DNA of 64,000 nucleotides from an uncultured Candidatus Saccharibacteria bacterium (GTDB lineage: Bacteria; Patescibacteriota; Saccharimonadia; Saccharimonadales; UBA4665): assembly GCA_937892705.1 (NCBI GenBank), contig CALBGR010000017.1, positions 1-64,000 of the forward strand. The letters are read 5' to 3'. Below the pieces are notes generated by a model that was not told where the DNA came from, did no database searches, and was given only the letters and a program-made list of their open reading frames with translations. Below, in pieces: positions 17,170-26,634 of this stretch; position 1 is the first letter of the stretch, and each line of letters starts with the position of its first letter. The position numbers were made by a program, and so were the translations under genes.

Positions 17170-19053
17170 ATGCCAGAGGATATTATCAAGCCAAATCAAC
17201 CACAAACACCGCCTGAGCCCGAGGATGAAAAAGAACCCACCGAATCTACGCAGGTTAGCATAGAAACGCCAACTGAACACAACACACCGGAATCAACACA
17301 AGAGCAAGGTCAGTTTTCCCAAACCCCTGAGCCGACACCTGTTCCGCCAACCCCTACTAGTGAAACAGAAGATACTCTACCTGCTGACAATACTGCTAAC
17401 AATGCTTTAGACACTGACGCAAATCTACCAACCAATCAAAACACTCAGCCACCAGAACCCGCTACAAAGGATCCTTTTGCACCTGATCCTGCTCCCGTAT
17501 TTACGACTCAACCCAAAAAACGCGGCTCAAAACTTGGGCTTATCATTGCCTTGATTGTCATTATTGTTGCCACTTGTACAGCACTCGCTATCTATATTTC
17601 TCGTTCTTCAGATAAAGAAACAACAAAAGCGACTACCAGCAATAATACTAAAAAAGACATACAAAACTTCCGCTATGCAGTTCCTGATGGCGACCTAAGT
17701 AAACTCTATCCGTTTAGCACTAGCTCTACATCAGCCCAGCTAAACAGTCAGATCTTTGAAGGATTAGTACGCTACGAACAGCAAACAAAAATAGTACCTG
17801 CACTTGCTACAAGCTGGACTAATCCCGACACAAACACCTGGGTCTTTAAACTCCGTGAAGGAGTTAAGTTCCACAATGGCAATCCGTTGACTGCAGAAGA
17901 TGTCAAGTATAGCCTTGATTATGCTGTTGAACACCAGAATGACGAAAATACTGTAGCGTACCTTGCCTCTACAATTTCAGGTGTCGAAGTAGTAAACGAT
18001 AACGAAGTAAAGATCACCACAGACGGCCCTGACCCAGTCTTGTTAAGTCGTCTTGCTTACCTATATATCATTGATAACGAAGCAGAAGTCGGCAGTGACG
18101 CAGGCGGTACCGGCCCATACATCATCAAGCCTGGCACTACACCTACAGAAACCAGTATAGATTTGGTTGCTTGGGATGACTATTACGGCGGACACGTATA
18201 CACTCGATCTATCAGTATGTATGTGGTGCCAAGTGTTAGTGAAATGGTCAACGGTATTAATGAAGGTAAATATGATTTCGTTGGTACATTAGAGGAAAAT
18301 GAAATTAAAGGAGTAAAAAATTACGAAAAAATCGAAATCCAAAGCCTAAGCATTGGATTTGTAGGGCTTAATACACAAAAACCAAATTCACCACTATCAC
18401 ATCTCGAAGGACGACAGGCAGCAGCCTACGCGCTAAACACTAAAAAAATTATTGAAGCTGGCGGCTTGAGCGGCACTCCATCAAACCAATTAATACCATC
18501 TCGCGTTCCTGGACATGACCCAAGCATAAAGGGCTATTCACAAAATATCGAAAGAGCCAAAGAGCTGCTTGCACGAACGCCAAACGCTAATGCTCCACTC
18601 AAGCTCAGCTACGGCGGTGCAGACAATAAAGCACACGTTACCGAAATCGCAAATCAGCTTAAAGCAGTTGGATTTAATGTTGTACTTGATGAAAAAGCAA
18701 ACATCGATGATCTTATAGACACTGCATTCAGCGGCAACACTGATATGTACTATGCAGTGTACGATAGCACCACACTTGATGGATACGATTTCTTTAGCAG
18801 CATCGTGCATGATAATGCACTATACAGCAACCAAGAAATTTCTAACTTGATTGACGAAAGTGTTTCTACACTTGATCAGCGTAAACGTCTAGAGATACTC
18901 AAAGAAATTTCTAGAAAAGTCTCAGAAGATATACCTGTGCTTCCAGTGTACGTACCGGTTGATCTGTTTGCGCTGCGCAAACCATACCATATCCAGAGTG
19001 ACATACCTGCAGCACAGGCCGGCATATACTTCTGGAAAACGTACCAAAAGTAA
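17170..19053 (+). CDS. Membrane-anchored peptide-type solute-binding protein (SBP family 5)
   Basis: From the ATG at 17170 the protein has 627 residues: a cytoplasmic Pro/Glu/Thr-rich disordered region of about 115, one membrane helix (LGLIIALIVIIVATCTALAIYI), then a full extracellular SBP_bac_5 domain (QIFEGLVRYEQQTKIVPALATSWTN, WVFKLREGVKFHNGNPLTAEDVKYSLDYA). No lipobox is present, and no oligopeptide permease or ATPase genes are near. Twelve nt downstream begins a histidine kinase, so sensing rather than import is plausible. GGGGGAAAG precedes the ATG; a GATAAT box with an upstream TAAGCATAAGT lies only 11 nt before it, so the SD may lie outside the mRNA. Confidence 0.88.
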   Translation: MPEDIIKPNQPQTPPEPEDEKEPTESTQVSIETPTEHNTPESTQEQGQFSQTPEPTPVPPTPTSETEDTLPADNTANNALDTDANLPTNQNTQPPEPATKDPFAPDPAPVFTTQPKKRGSKLGLIIALIVIIVATCTALAIYISRSSDKETTKATTSNNTKKDIQNFRYAVPDGDLSKLYPFSTSSTSAQLNSQIFEGLVRYEQQTKIVPALATSWTNPDTNTWVFKLREGVKFHNGNPLTAEDVKYSLDYAVEHQNDENTVAYLASTISGVEVVNDNEVKITTDGPDPVLLSRLAYLYIIDNEAEVGSDAGGTGPYIIKPGTTPTETSIDLVAWDDYYGGHVYTRSISMYVVPSVSEMVNGINEGKYDFVGTLEENEIKGVKNYEKIEIQSLSIGFVGLNTQKPNSPLSHLEGRQAAAYALNTKKIIEAGGLSGTPSNQLIPSRVPGHDPSIKGYSQNIERAKELLARTPNANAPLKLSYGGADNKAHVTEIANQLKAVGFNVVLDEKANIDDLIDTAFSGNTDMYYAVYDSTTLDGYDFFSSIVHDNALYSNQEISNLIDESVSTLDQRKRLEILKEISRKVSEDIPVLPVYVPVDLFALRKPYHIQSDIPAAQAGIYFWKTYQK

Positions 19054-19065
19054 TCAGAGTAACCT

Positions 19066-20496
19066 ATGAGAAGATTTGGGCTGCGGGCACGATTCCTCAC
19101 ACTACTTGTTTGTGTTTTGGTGTCGGTGTTCGCAGCAGTCACCTATGTTGTTGCAAGGCAAAACACTGCGACCTTGCGCGAAAATCTTACTACACAGTCA
19201 ATCTCATTTGCTGAACTAGCAACCACTCCTATAGGCGACGCTTACAGTCTTTACAAAGACGGGGGAACTGTTCGGATTGAACAGGAGATCAAGCACTTTC
19301 TCAATCTAAACCCAAACGTTCACAGAGTGGCGATTGTTGATATCGAAGGAAATGAGCTTTTTGCAATCGGCAGTGATATTGCAATACCGGTTACCCGAAA
19401 ACAAGCAGAAAGCTACGAGCAGACTAAGATATTTGATCACAATAACAATCTCATTGCAGTAGTTCAGCCCTATATTGAAGATTACGGAATCCATCAGTAC
19501 AGCATGGTGTACGGTATATCGTACGAAAGTATCGAAGCAAGCGTACGAACAACGGTGCTTCTAATACTTATCATCAGCACCGGTATACTACTCGTCCTCA
19601 TACTTGTCACTTATGCTTTGATGGACTACTTCTTCTTGCAGCCACTCCATTATGTCAGTCGCGCAGCACTACACATCAGCAAGGGTCATCTTGAAGAGCA
19701 AATACGCTTATCCCGAAAAGATGAAATCGGAGATCTCGCACAGGCCGTAAATGTTATGGCCGACTCCCTAAAAGCTGATATTGCTAAATTAAAGGCGGTC
19801 GATGAGCTTAAAAACGAATTTTTGGTTATCACTTCACACAACCTCCGCACGCCCCTCACTGTTATCCGATCATACATCGACACCATAGACCAGATGGAGA
19901 CTAACGAAGATCTAAAAAAGCTTATTCAACCTATTAAACTAAGCGCTATGCGGCTAAACGGCTTTGCCGAAGATGTGCTTACAATATCAACCTTTGAAGC
20001 AGGAGAAAATATACTTCGACCAGAACCAACCGAAATGAAACCAGTACTTCAGCAGATCGTCCAAGATTTTGAAATCTTAGCCCAGGAAAAACAGTTGCAA
20101 TTTATTGCCAATATAGACACCGATGCTTGGGTAAATCTCAGTAAACCACACTTTAGAAGCGCACTTTGGAATTTGTTAGATAACGCCTATAAGTTTACTG
20201 CTAAAAACGGCTCAGTCACCCTAACTGCAAACACCTCTGACAATAAGCTACATATTTCGGTTATCGACACCGGCACCGGCATACCTGCATCTGAAATACC
20301 AAAACTCTTTACAAAGTTTCATCGAGCAAATGACGTTATGGTCTATAACTACGAAGGCACCGGTATTGGCTTATATCTTGCAAAAATTATTATTAATAAC
20401 CACGGCGGCACAATCACGGTTGATAGTACCGAAGGCAAAGGCAGTACCTTTACCATCTCACTTCCTACCATAGCGGCCCCAGATGATAGTAAGTAA
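19066..20496 (+). CDS. Sensor histidine kinase
   Basis: The 476-residue protein has two membrane helices (about 9-27 and 162-187) around an extracellular sensor region, then HAMP (YFFLQPLHYVSRAALHISKGHL), a coiled coil, a HisKA box (FLVITSHNLRTPLTVIRSYID, phospho-acceptor His in SHNLRTPL, with Asn in place of the usual Glu) and HATPase_c (N box NLLDNAYKFT, G1 DTGTGIPA, G2 GTGIGLYL). No response regulator lies beside it. Cotranscription with the anchored peptide-binding protein suggests joint sensing. The His-Asn pair is characteristic of HPK subgroups, but kinase activity is still expected. Confidence 0.93.
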   Translation: MRRFGLRARFLTLLVCVLVSVFAAVTYVVARQNTATLRENLTTQSISFAELATTPIGDAYSLYKDGGTVRIEQEIKHFLNLNPNVHRVAIVDIEGNELFAIGSDIAIPVTRKQAESYEQTKIFDHNNNLIAVVQPYIEDYGIHQYSMVYGISYESIEASVRTTVLLILIISTGILLVLILVTYALMDYFFLQPLHYVSRAALHISKGHLEEQIRLSRKDEIGDLAQAVNVMADSLKADIAKLKAVDELKNEFLVITSHNLRTPLTVIRSYIDTIDQMETNEDLKKLIQPIKLSAMRLNGFAEDVLTISTFEAGENILRPEPTEMKPVLQQIVQDFEILAQEKQLQFIANIDTDAWVNLSKPHFRSALWNLLDNAYKFTAKNGSVTLTANTSDNKLHISVIDTGTGIPASEIPKLFTKFHRANDVMVYNYEGTGIGLYLAKIIINNHGGTITVDSTEGKGSTFTISLPTIAAPDDSK

Positions 20497-20523
20497 CAAT
20501 TTCATGTATACTAAATATAATCT

Positions 20524-21579
20524 ATGCCGAAAACAGCCATACAACAGATTAATCCGCTTACCATCACACTGATAATCGCACTATTCTTTGGTGTATATTT
20601 CTTACGACCATACTTCTCGCTGATTATCCTTGCGGCAATTATGGCGTACACATTCAACCCGCTCTATAAACGTCTCGCTCGCAAGCTAAAAAAGCCGAGT
20701 AGCGCCGCTTCTCTTACATTGCTTGCGAGCATACTGGTACTGCTGCTACCTTTAGCACTAATTGTTACTTTATCGGTATTCCAGGTGCGCGGCCTGATTG
20801 ACTCGTACTCAGCAGCTCACATTGATGTCGGCAAGCTTGGCCGAGATTCGCTGGATTGGCTAAACGACAACATACTCAGCAAAGCTCCAGGCAGTCCGCA
20901 GTTAACACTTAATCAGATCCAAGAATATACCAACAAAGCTGTCAGTGCCATTGGCTCGTGGTTTTTAAGTGTTTTATCATCTTCTATTTCCAGCATTGCT
21001 GGCTTTTTTGCAAGCGTTATTTTATATATCTATGTCTTTCTTAATCTCCTCACCCATCAAGACAAAATAATCAGCACAATAAAACGTCTAAATCCCTTAG
21101 GCGAAAAGGCAAGCGATAACTACTTAAAGAAAATGGGTGCCATGACAGGCGCTATGGTGCGCGGCCATTTCATAATTGCCTTCCTACAGGGACTTACTAG
21201 CGCAATTTTCTTATACATCGCAGGACTGCATAATATTTTCTTCTTTATGCTTGTTGTCTTAACACTGCTTTCTGTAATCCCGCTTGGTGCCGGCATTATC
21301 ACCATACCTATTGGCGCTGTCATGATACTGTTTGGTAATGTGTGGCAAGGCGCACTAATACTTCTCGGTCACCTGCTGGTCGTTACTAATATTGATAATT
21401 TCCTACGTCCTATACTGGTTCCGAAACATGTTCGTCTCAATGCTGCCTTGACACTTCTATCGGTATTTGCCGGTATATCTATGTTCGGCTTTTTAGGAAT
21501 TACTATTGGTCCGGTAATTATGATCCTGATTACAACCACTATTGAAATGTATCTGGATCACAAAGACCAAACTACCTAA
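20524..21579 (+). CDS. AI-2E (PerM/YdiK) family membrane protein
   Basis: A 351-residue integral membrane protein with about eight helices and family marks: FGVYFLRPYFSLIILAAIMAYTFNPLYKRL at the start, HQDKIISTIKRLNPLGEKAS, VRGHFIIAFLQGLTSAIFLYIAGL, and the end region VTNIDNFLRPILVPKHVRLNAAL...GPVIMILITTTIEMY. Members are annotated as AI-2 exporters or Na/H antiporters; substrate unknown. TATACT (20507-20512) lies 11 nt before the ATG and no Shine-Dalgarno is seen, so the leader is very short. It converges on the next gene without a gap. Confidence 0.88.
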   Translation: MPKTAIQQINPLTITLIIALFFGVYFLRPYFSLIILAAIMAYTFNPLYKRLARKLKKPSSAASLTLLASILVLLLPLALIVTLSVFQVRGLIDSYSAAHIDVGKLGRDSLDWLNDNILSKAPGSPQLTLNQIQEYTNKAVSAIGSWFLSVLSSSISSIAGFFASVILYIYVFLNLLTHQDKIISTIKRLNPLGEKASDNYLKKMGAMTGAMVRGHFIIAFLQGLTSAIFLYIAGLHNIFFFMLVVLTLLSVIPLGAGIITIPIGAVMILFGNVWQGALILLGHLLVVTNIDNFLRPILVPKHVRLNAALTLLSVFAGISMFGFLGITIGPVIMILITTTIEMYLDHKDQTT

Positions 21580-22524
21580 TTAATCTCGGCGAGGACCTTC
21601 GTATATAAACTTTTTGCCCGTTCTCATAGAGAGTACTCGTGCAAGCTCGTGGTATCCTGTATGAAAATCTTTTGACCAAGGATTATAATCCTCTCGCACT
21701 ACTTCAAATACCGGGTCCTCACCCTCTACACCACGAGCAGCGATGTATACAATATGCTCGTGCCTGCCTTTTGTGAGCAGCCTGACTGTTCCGTTACTAA
21801 CACTACCTAGCACTATAGTATCGTCTATGGCTCTGTCTATACGTCCGCTCGCCGCAACACCTAGCAGCAGTCCACCCTCGCGCTTCTCTCTTGCGAGATC
21901 AACGAGCACTTGTTTGTTTCGGATTTCGATATATTGTTTGATAAATTCAGAGGCTTGCGAGCGTGTACTTTCTGTATCTGCATACGTAGCATACGTCTTG
22001 TGTGTCATAAGAGAAAGCGCGGTAAACGCCGGTACAACATATTCTTCACCATTTACCGTTGCTTTAACTCCAATATACTGCAAAGGCGCATTCACTACAG
22101 TAGCAGCACGAAATGGTACCTGACGTTTTTGCAAATCTCTATATACTACCGCCATACCAACCGCAATATTCCCTAAATCACCGTGATCCATCGCCAGCAC
22201 CACATTACCGCCCTGACGAAGAGTGTCTGTCATGTTATCAAGCGCTCTTTCGTACCGAGGATCGCGTTCGGCCAGCCTTTGAAATACACTAAATCTCGGA
22301 TCATAACTATCAGCAATCTCGTCCACGACCTCAGCTGGCTGCGGGCTACCTTCCTATACAAATGCCCCCTGAAAAGTGTAACGCACAGGATCATGGTCTA
22401 ATAATACAAATGGGTCATTGGCATGTTTTTGAGCCAACCGCATGTTAAATGCAACAATATCTGGATTATGCGGGTCGTACTCGCTGCGTTCTTCTTCGTA
22501 ACTAGATCGAAGTAACTCGCCCAT
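21580..22524 (-). pseudogene. Gene of unknown function interrupted by an in-frame amber codon
   Basis: An ATG at 22524 opens 56 codons (MGELLRSSYEEERSEYDPHN...RYTFQGAFV) that end in TAG at 22356-22354. The same frame then stays open to 21580 without shift (EGSPQPAEVVDEIADSYDPRFSVFQ...). Composition and style are continuous across the stop, so this was one gene of about 314 codons. Downstream translation could restart at GTG 22326, giving 248 residues. The DHGDLGNIAVG region recalls lysophospholipid-acyltransferase-like proteins, but I cannot assign a function. TGA-TATAAT 8 nt before the ATG implies a leaderless mRNA. Confidence 0.65.
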
Positions 22525-22634
22525 ATCTTTATATTATATCATATATCTAAACTGTTGTCTATAGCTCAACATCCTCTACTTGCCTTTTGTCATCTTCCAA
22601 GTGTGCTATGCTATACATAAGCATATTTAGAAAA

Positions 22635-23336
22635 ATGAACATAGTACGTCCTGGCAAAACTACTTTTTTGTGTTTTTCACCTCCGGTGATGATTGCTACC
22701 TTTGCAATAGAAATCGGCTTATTGCTATATACCGTTATTCGTTACAAAATGAGCACGCTCACACGCATTGTAGTAACTGTGCTGCTCTGTTTAGCGGTAT
22801 TCCAATTTGCTGAATTCAATGTCTGCGAAGGACCTGCTGGACTAAACGAACTCTATTCGCGTATCGGATTTATCGCTATAACTCTTTTGCCACCCCTTGG
22901 TATTCATTTAGTAAGCCGTATCGCGAACCGCGGTTCCAAAGCCCTTATATGGCTTGCCTATCTCAGCAGCGCACTATTTGTAGTAGCTTTTGGACTGCAC
23001 GGTAATGCCTTTGAAAGCCACGTATGTGCCGGTAATTATGCCGTATTTCAGCTTATGGATAACCTTGGCGGCTACTTCTTTGTGTATTATTATTTTTGGC
23101 TCATTGTCGGTCTGCTTATGTGTCTCTACTTTGGCGTAAAAGGCACGCAGCGAACTCGTGAAGCACTAACCATGCAGGCGTTTGGCTACATGAGCTTTAT
23201 GCTGCCGACAGGCATCGTCAACGCAATCAATCCAGAAACAATTGCAGGTATACCAAGCATTATGTGCGGATTTGCCGTTATCTACGCACTTATTTTAACG
23301 TTTGGCATTACTCCACGAATCTTAAAGCGACGATAA
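22635..23336 (+). CDS. Seven-helix membrane protein, sensor-like
   Basis: A 233-residue protein that is almost entirely hydrophobic, with about seven helices and conserved-looking CFSPPVMIATFAIEIGLLLYT, FQFAEFNVCEG and a final FGITPRILKRR. It resembles the stand-alone N-terminal 7TM sensor region seen on some histidine kinases, but no signalling domain follows. Name uncertain. I chose ATG 22635 because TGC-TATACA (22612-22617) stands 17 nt upstream; starting at 22689 would cut into the first helix. Confidence 0.65.
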   Translation: MNIVRPGKTTFLCFSPPVMIATFAIEIGLLLYTVIRYKMSTLTRIVVTVLLCLAVFQFAEFNVCEGPAGLNELYSRIGFIAITLLPPLGIHLVSRIANRGSKALIWLAYLSSALFVVAFGLHGNAFESHVCAGNYAVFQLMDNLGGYFFVYYYFWLIVGLLMCLYFGVKGTQRTREALTMQAFGYMSFMLPTGIVNAINPETIAGIPSIMCGFAVIYALILTFGITPRILKRR

Positions 23337-24404
23337 TTACGAAGCCGTAGCACTTGCCGTCCGCTGACTTTCGTCTCTGATTTCTCCCACCAGCTCCTCA
23401 AGCGCATCTTCAAGTGTTGCGATACCCAATACCTGACCACGACTGTTCACTACGTAAGCCATATGAGTGCCTGCCTTTTGCATGGTCGTCATTGCAATAC
23501 GCAGCGTATCTGTCTCACGTATTTTAACCAATGGACGTATGACTTTCTTTGTGAGTTGCTGCTTTTTGTCTTTTGCATAGAGTACATCTTTTACATGGAT
23601 ATACCCAAGCAGCTCATGCTGATTATTTGTCACCGGCAATCGTGAATAACCAGTTTTAGCCACGAGCTCCTCAATATCCTGAGCAGTTGTATTGATCTTC
23701 ACACTTACAACACTGCGCAGTGGAATAAGAATATTCCGAATGGTACGTTCATCAAACTGCAAAGTGCCTGTTAAAAGATGTTCTTTTTCTTCAGTGAGCA
23801 GACCTTCACGGCGAGATTCTTCTACAATACCTGCTACTTCGTCGCGGGTAAACGTGCTGGCAACTTCTGATTTTGGCTGCACACCTACCAGCCTTAGCGT
23901 ACCGTTAGCTATTGCATTCAGGCCTACTACTGCCGGTTTTAGGATTCGCACTATTACACGCAGCATAGGGGCTAAAAGCAGCGCAGAACGATCAGGACCC
24001 GCAAGGGTGATATTTTTTGGCACCATTTCACCAAGCACCACATGCAAAAGCGTCATAATCGTCAAAGCTATTGCAAACGATATAGAATGCAGCAAAGCAG
24101 GTGAAATGTCGAACTCTGAGAGCGGACCCTCAAGAAAATGAGCAATCGCTGGCTCGCCAAGTGCGCCTAACCCCAAAGAACATACAGTTATACCAAGCTG
24201 CGCGCCTGCCATCATAAGCGATACATTTTCCATAGCAGCAAGCGTCACTTTAGCCCGTCGAGATCCGGCCAAAGCCTGTGGCTCTATAGACGAGCGCCTA
24301 GCTGCAATAAGCGCAAACTCCGCCGCCACAAAAAACGCATTTCCAAGCAACAAAATTCCAGCTAATAACAATGCTGTTGTACTATTCATGCACACCGCCT
24401 CCAT
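23337..24404 (-). CDS. CNNM/CorC-type protein (DUF21 and CBS domains), short paralog
   Basis: The 355-residue protein has a DUF21/CNNM membrane domain (LLLGNAFFVAAEFALIAARRSSIEPQAL...HVVLGEMVPKNITLA) and a CBS pair (NILIPLRSVVSVKI...GYSRLPVTNNQHELLGYIHVKDVLYA; VNSRGQVLGIATLEDALEELVGEI). The C-terminal CorC_HlyC domain of its upstream paralog is missing. CNNM proteins are linked to Mg2+ efflux. Its start lies inside the preceding gene (23-nt overlap), so translation is likely coupled. The first residues MEAVC come from the overlap; MNSTTALLL at 24389 is an alternative start. Confidence 0.92.
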   Translation of the reverse strand: MEAVCMNSTTALLLAGILLLGNAFFVAAEFALIAARRSSIEPQALAGSRRAKVTLAAMENVSLMMAGAQLGITVCSLGLGALGEPAIAHFLEGPLSEFDISPALLHSISFAIALTIMTLLHVVLGEMVPKNITLAGPDRSALLLAPMLRVIVRILKPAVVGLNAIANGTLRLVGVQPKSEVASTFTRDEVAGIVEESRREGLLTEEKEHLLTGTLQFDERTIRNILIPLRSVVSVKINTTAQDIEELVAKTGYSRLPVTNNQHELLGYIHVKDVLYAKDKKQQLTKKVIRPLVKIRETDTLRIAMTTMQKAGTHMAYVVNSRGQVLGIATLEDALEELVGEIRDESQRTASATAS

Positions 24405-25737
24405 TGGTCCCGCTCAGCGAAACAAGCTGTGCTTCAATTACATCAACCCTCAGTCCCTCCATACGCTTCACTTTCAGCAAAATTGACCGTTCATTACCAT
24501 CCCGATCAAGCGCTGTCACATATACCGCATCACCATTTTTTGGCACTTTTTCCAGACGCTCTGCAATTAGTCCTCCTAAAGTTTCGTAATCTTCGTCTTC
24601 AGGTAAAGTAACACCCATAAATTGACTAGCCTCATCAGGACGCAGTAGGCCTGATAATAACCAACTTCCATCTTGCTGCTTTTTCATAAGCGTATTACTG
24701 CGGTCATGCTCGTCCTGCACCTCGCCAACAAGTTCTTCAATAAGATCTTCTATAGTTACAATACCGTCTGTACCACCGAATTCATCCACTACAACCGCCA
24801 TTTGCAATCCGCCGATCCTCAATGTTTCCAGTAAAGGATCAAGCTGTAGATTTGAAGGCACTAGTACAGGTTTTTTCATGATTTTTTTCACATTGGTTTT
24901 TGCCCGTTTATCCCGCGGAATACTGACTGCGTGTTTTACATGCACAATACCAATAATGTCATCAATATCCTCGCCAGTTACTGGGAATCGCGAAAATCCG
25001 GTCTTTTGCGCTAGTTCAATCACATAATCTATCGTGCTGTCACCTGGCACACTTTCCATACGCGAACGCGGCGTCATAACTTCTTCTGCCTTGCGCTCAC
25101 CGAATGCTAATGAACGCTCCAGCATCAATGCTGTTTCTTCAGGCAATGTACCCTTCTCTGCAGATCGCCGCACTAAAGAGGTCAATTCTTCCGCCGAACG
25201 CGCCGAAGCTAACTCTTCCTGCGGCTCAATATGAATCATACGCAGAATTGCATTCGCCATACCATTACAAAGCCTAATTGGATAAGTCATAACCCAGCTA
25301 AAGGTTCGTTGAAACTTCTGAATAGCCCTCGCTGTTTGCATTGGCATAGCAATAGCTAAGTTTTTCGGCACTAGTTCTCCAAAGACCATAGTGGCAGCCG
25401 TTGCAAGCAACAAAGCTATCACCACAGCGGCACCTGACACGGCCGTGCCTTCAACGCCTATTTTCCGCAATGGCTCGGTAATAATATGCGCAATAGAAGG
25501 TTGTGCTAAATAACCAATTGCAAGATTAGTAATCGTGATACCGACTTGAGCACCAGACAACTGTGTTGATAGGCTTTTTAAAGCCGCCTCAATACCTCGT
25601 GCACCAGTGTCACCTTTTTTGGCTGCGCGCACCACCTGAGCCCGATCCACTGTGATAAGTGCGAACTCTGCAGCTACGAACAACCCACACACCCCAATAA
25701 GTACTGCGGAAATCAGTAAGAAAATAATATCACCCAT
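24382..25737 (-). CDS. CNNM/CorC-type protein (DUF21, CBS and CorC_HlyC domains)
   Basis: A 451-residue protein with a DUF21 membrane domain of four helices (GVCGLFVAAEFALITVDRAQVVRAAKKG...TMVFGELVPKNLAIA), a CBS pair (VMTPRSRMESVPGDSTIDYVIELAQKTGFSRFPVTGEDIDDIIGIVHVK...VVDEFGGTDGIVTIEDLIEELVGEVQDEHD) and a C-terminal CorC_HlyC domain. Likely role is Mg2+ homeostasis at the membrane. TGT-TATAAT stands 11 nt before the ATG without a Shine-Dalgarno, so the leader is very short. Confidence 0.94.
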   Translation of the reverse strand: MGDIIFLLISAVLIGVCGLFVAAEFALITVDRAQVVRAAKKGDTGARGIEAALKSLSTQLSGAQVGITITNLAIGYLAQPSIAHIITEPLRKIGVEGTAVSGAAVVIALLLATAATMVFGELVPKNLAIAMPMQTARAIQKFQRTFSWVMTYPIRLCNGMANAILRMIHIEPQEELASARSAEELTSLVRRSAEKGTLPEETALMLERSLAFGERKAEEVMTPRSRMESVPGDSTIDYVIELAQKTGFSRFPVTGEDIDDIIGIVHVKHAVSIPRDKRAKTNVKKIMKKPVLVPSNLQLDPLLETLRIGGLQMAVVVDEFGGTDGIVTIEDLIEELVGEVQDEHDRSNTLMKKQQDGSWLLSGLLRPDEASQFMGVTLPEDEDYETLGGLIAERLEKVPKNGDAVYVTALDRDGNERSILLKVKRMEGLRVDVIEAQLVSLSGTNGGGVHE

Positions 25738-25800
25738 TTGTTATATTTATTATAACATCTCTTTCATTATGCTTGTGGTATTGCTACACTAAATACGTCA

Positions 25801-26568
25801 ATGATCATATCAGCGACCCAGCGTCTAACCGACCAAGTATTCAGCAAAAAGATTACTCTTGACGACGGCAAGACAACTACTGTTCATGTCGCTACTTACC
25901 ATCGAAGCGGGGTACTACCAAAGCTAGTCCTCTTCCAGCGCCAAAACCGCCTACTAACCTGGTGTAAACAAAATAATATCAAAGAAGCTTTAGTAGGAGG
26001 ATTTTTCCTTCGAAACGACGACAAACCTTTAGGAGAAACGTGGATTGCAGGCGTAGCACAAGATCACGAACCTTTCACAGCACCGTGGCACACAAAACGC
26101 GGCAGCTTATACATTACCACTGACACACTTGCACTAGACTACCGATACAATCTACCAGATACGCCTGCTGGAGACTTATTGCAAGCCGGCCCACTTCTTG
26201 TAAAAAACAGCACCTCCCTACACATAACCCCCAATGATCGCGAAGGTTTTTCGACTGCCTGCCAACAATTTGACTCTGATATTACCATAGGACGCCACCC
26301 ACGAGCTGCCATAGGAATCAATGAGACACACATTTTTAGCGTGGTATGTGATGGGCGCTCCGCGGACGATGCCGGCATGACGCTTGGCGAAATGGCTGAA
26401 ACTATGTGTAACTTAGGATGTACTGAAGCTTTAAACCTTGATGGCGGCGGCTCTGCTTCGCTTGTTACCAACGGAGAACTTCTCAATACTCCACGTGGTG
26501 ATGGTATAGAATACCCCGAAGGTCGCCCTATATATTCTGCCATTTGCTTTGAGAAAATTAAGGATTAA
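25801..26568 (+). CDS. NAGPA-type phosphodiester glycosidase domain protein
   Basis: The 255-residue protein matches the NAGPA/DUF2233 family: GGFFLRNDD, GPLLVKN, RAAIGINETHIFSVVCDGR, and the signature LGCTEALNLDGGGSASLVTNGELLN. In animals this fold uncovers mannose-6-phosphate; bacterial members act on wall or exopolysaccharide glycans. Unusually no signal peptide or membrane helix is visible, so either it works inside the cell or export uses another route. TGC-TACACT (25785-25790) lies 10 nt before the ATG, which suggests a leaderless mRNA. Confidence 0.87.
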   Translation: MIISATQRLTDQVFSKKITLDDGKTTTVHVATYHRSGVLPKLVLFQRQNRLLTWCKQNNIKEALVGGFFLRNDDKPLGETWIAGVAQDHEPFTAPWHTKRGSLYITTDTLALDYRYNLPDTPAGDLLQAGPLLVKNSTSLHITPNDREGFSTACQQFDSDITIGRHPRAAIGINETHIFSVVCDGRSADDAGMTLGEMAETMCNLGCTEALNLDGGGSASLVTNGELLNTPRGDGIEYPEGRPIYSAICFEKIKD

Positions 26569-26580
26569 CAGTAAGCAGCA

Positions 26581-26616
26581 AAACTGGGTAAAGCATATGC
26601 CTCATGCTCTACCCAG
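26581..26616 (-). terminator. Intrinsic terminator of the CHAP gene
   Basis: On the minus strand CTGGGTAGAGCAT pairs with ATGCTTTACCCAG and is followed by TTTTG. It stands 19 nt after the stop of the PcsB-like gene; its other strand lacks a T-run. Confidence 0.7.
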
Positions 26617-26634
26617 CTAGATCGCAAGAAACTA

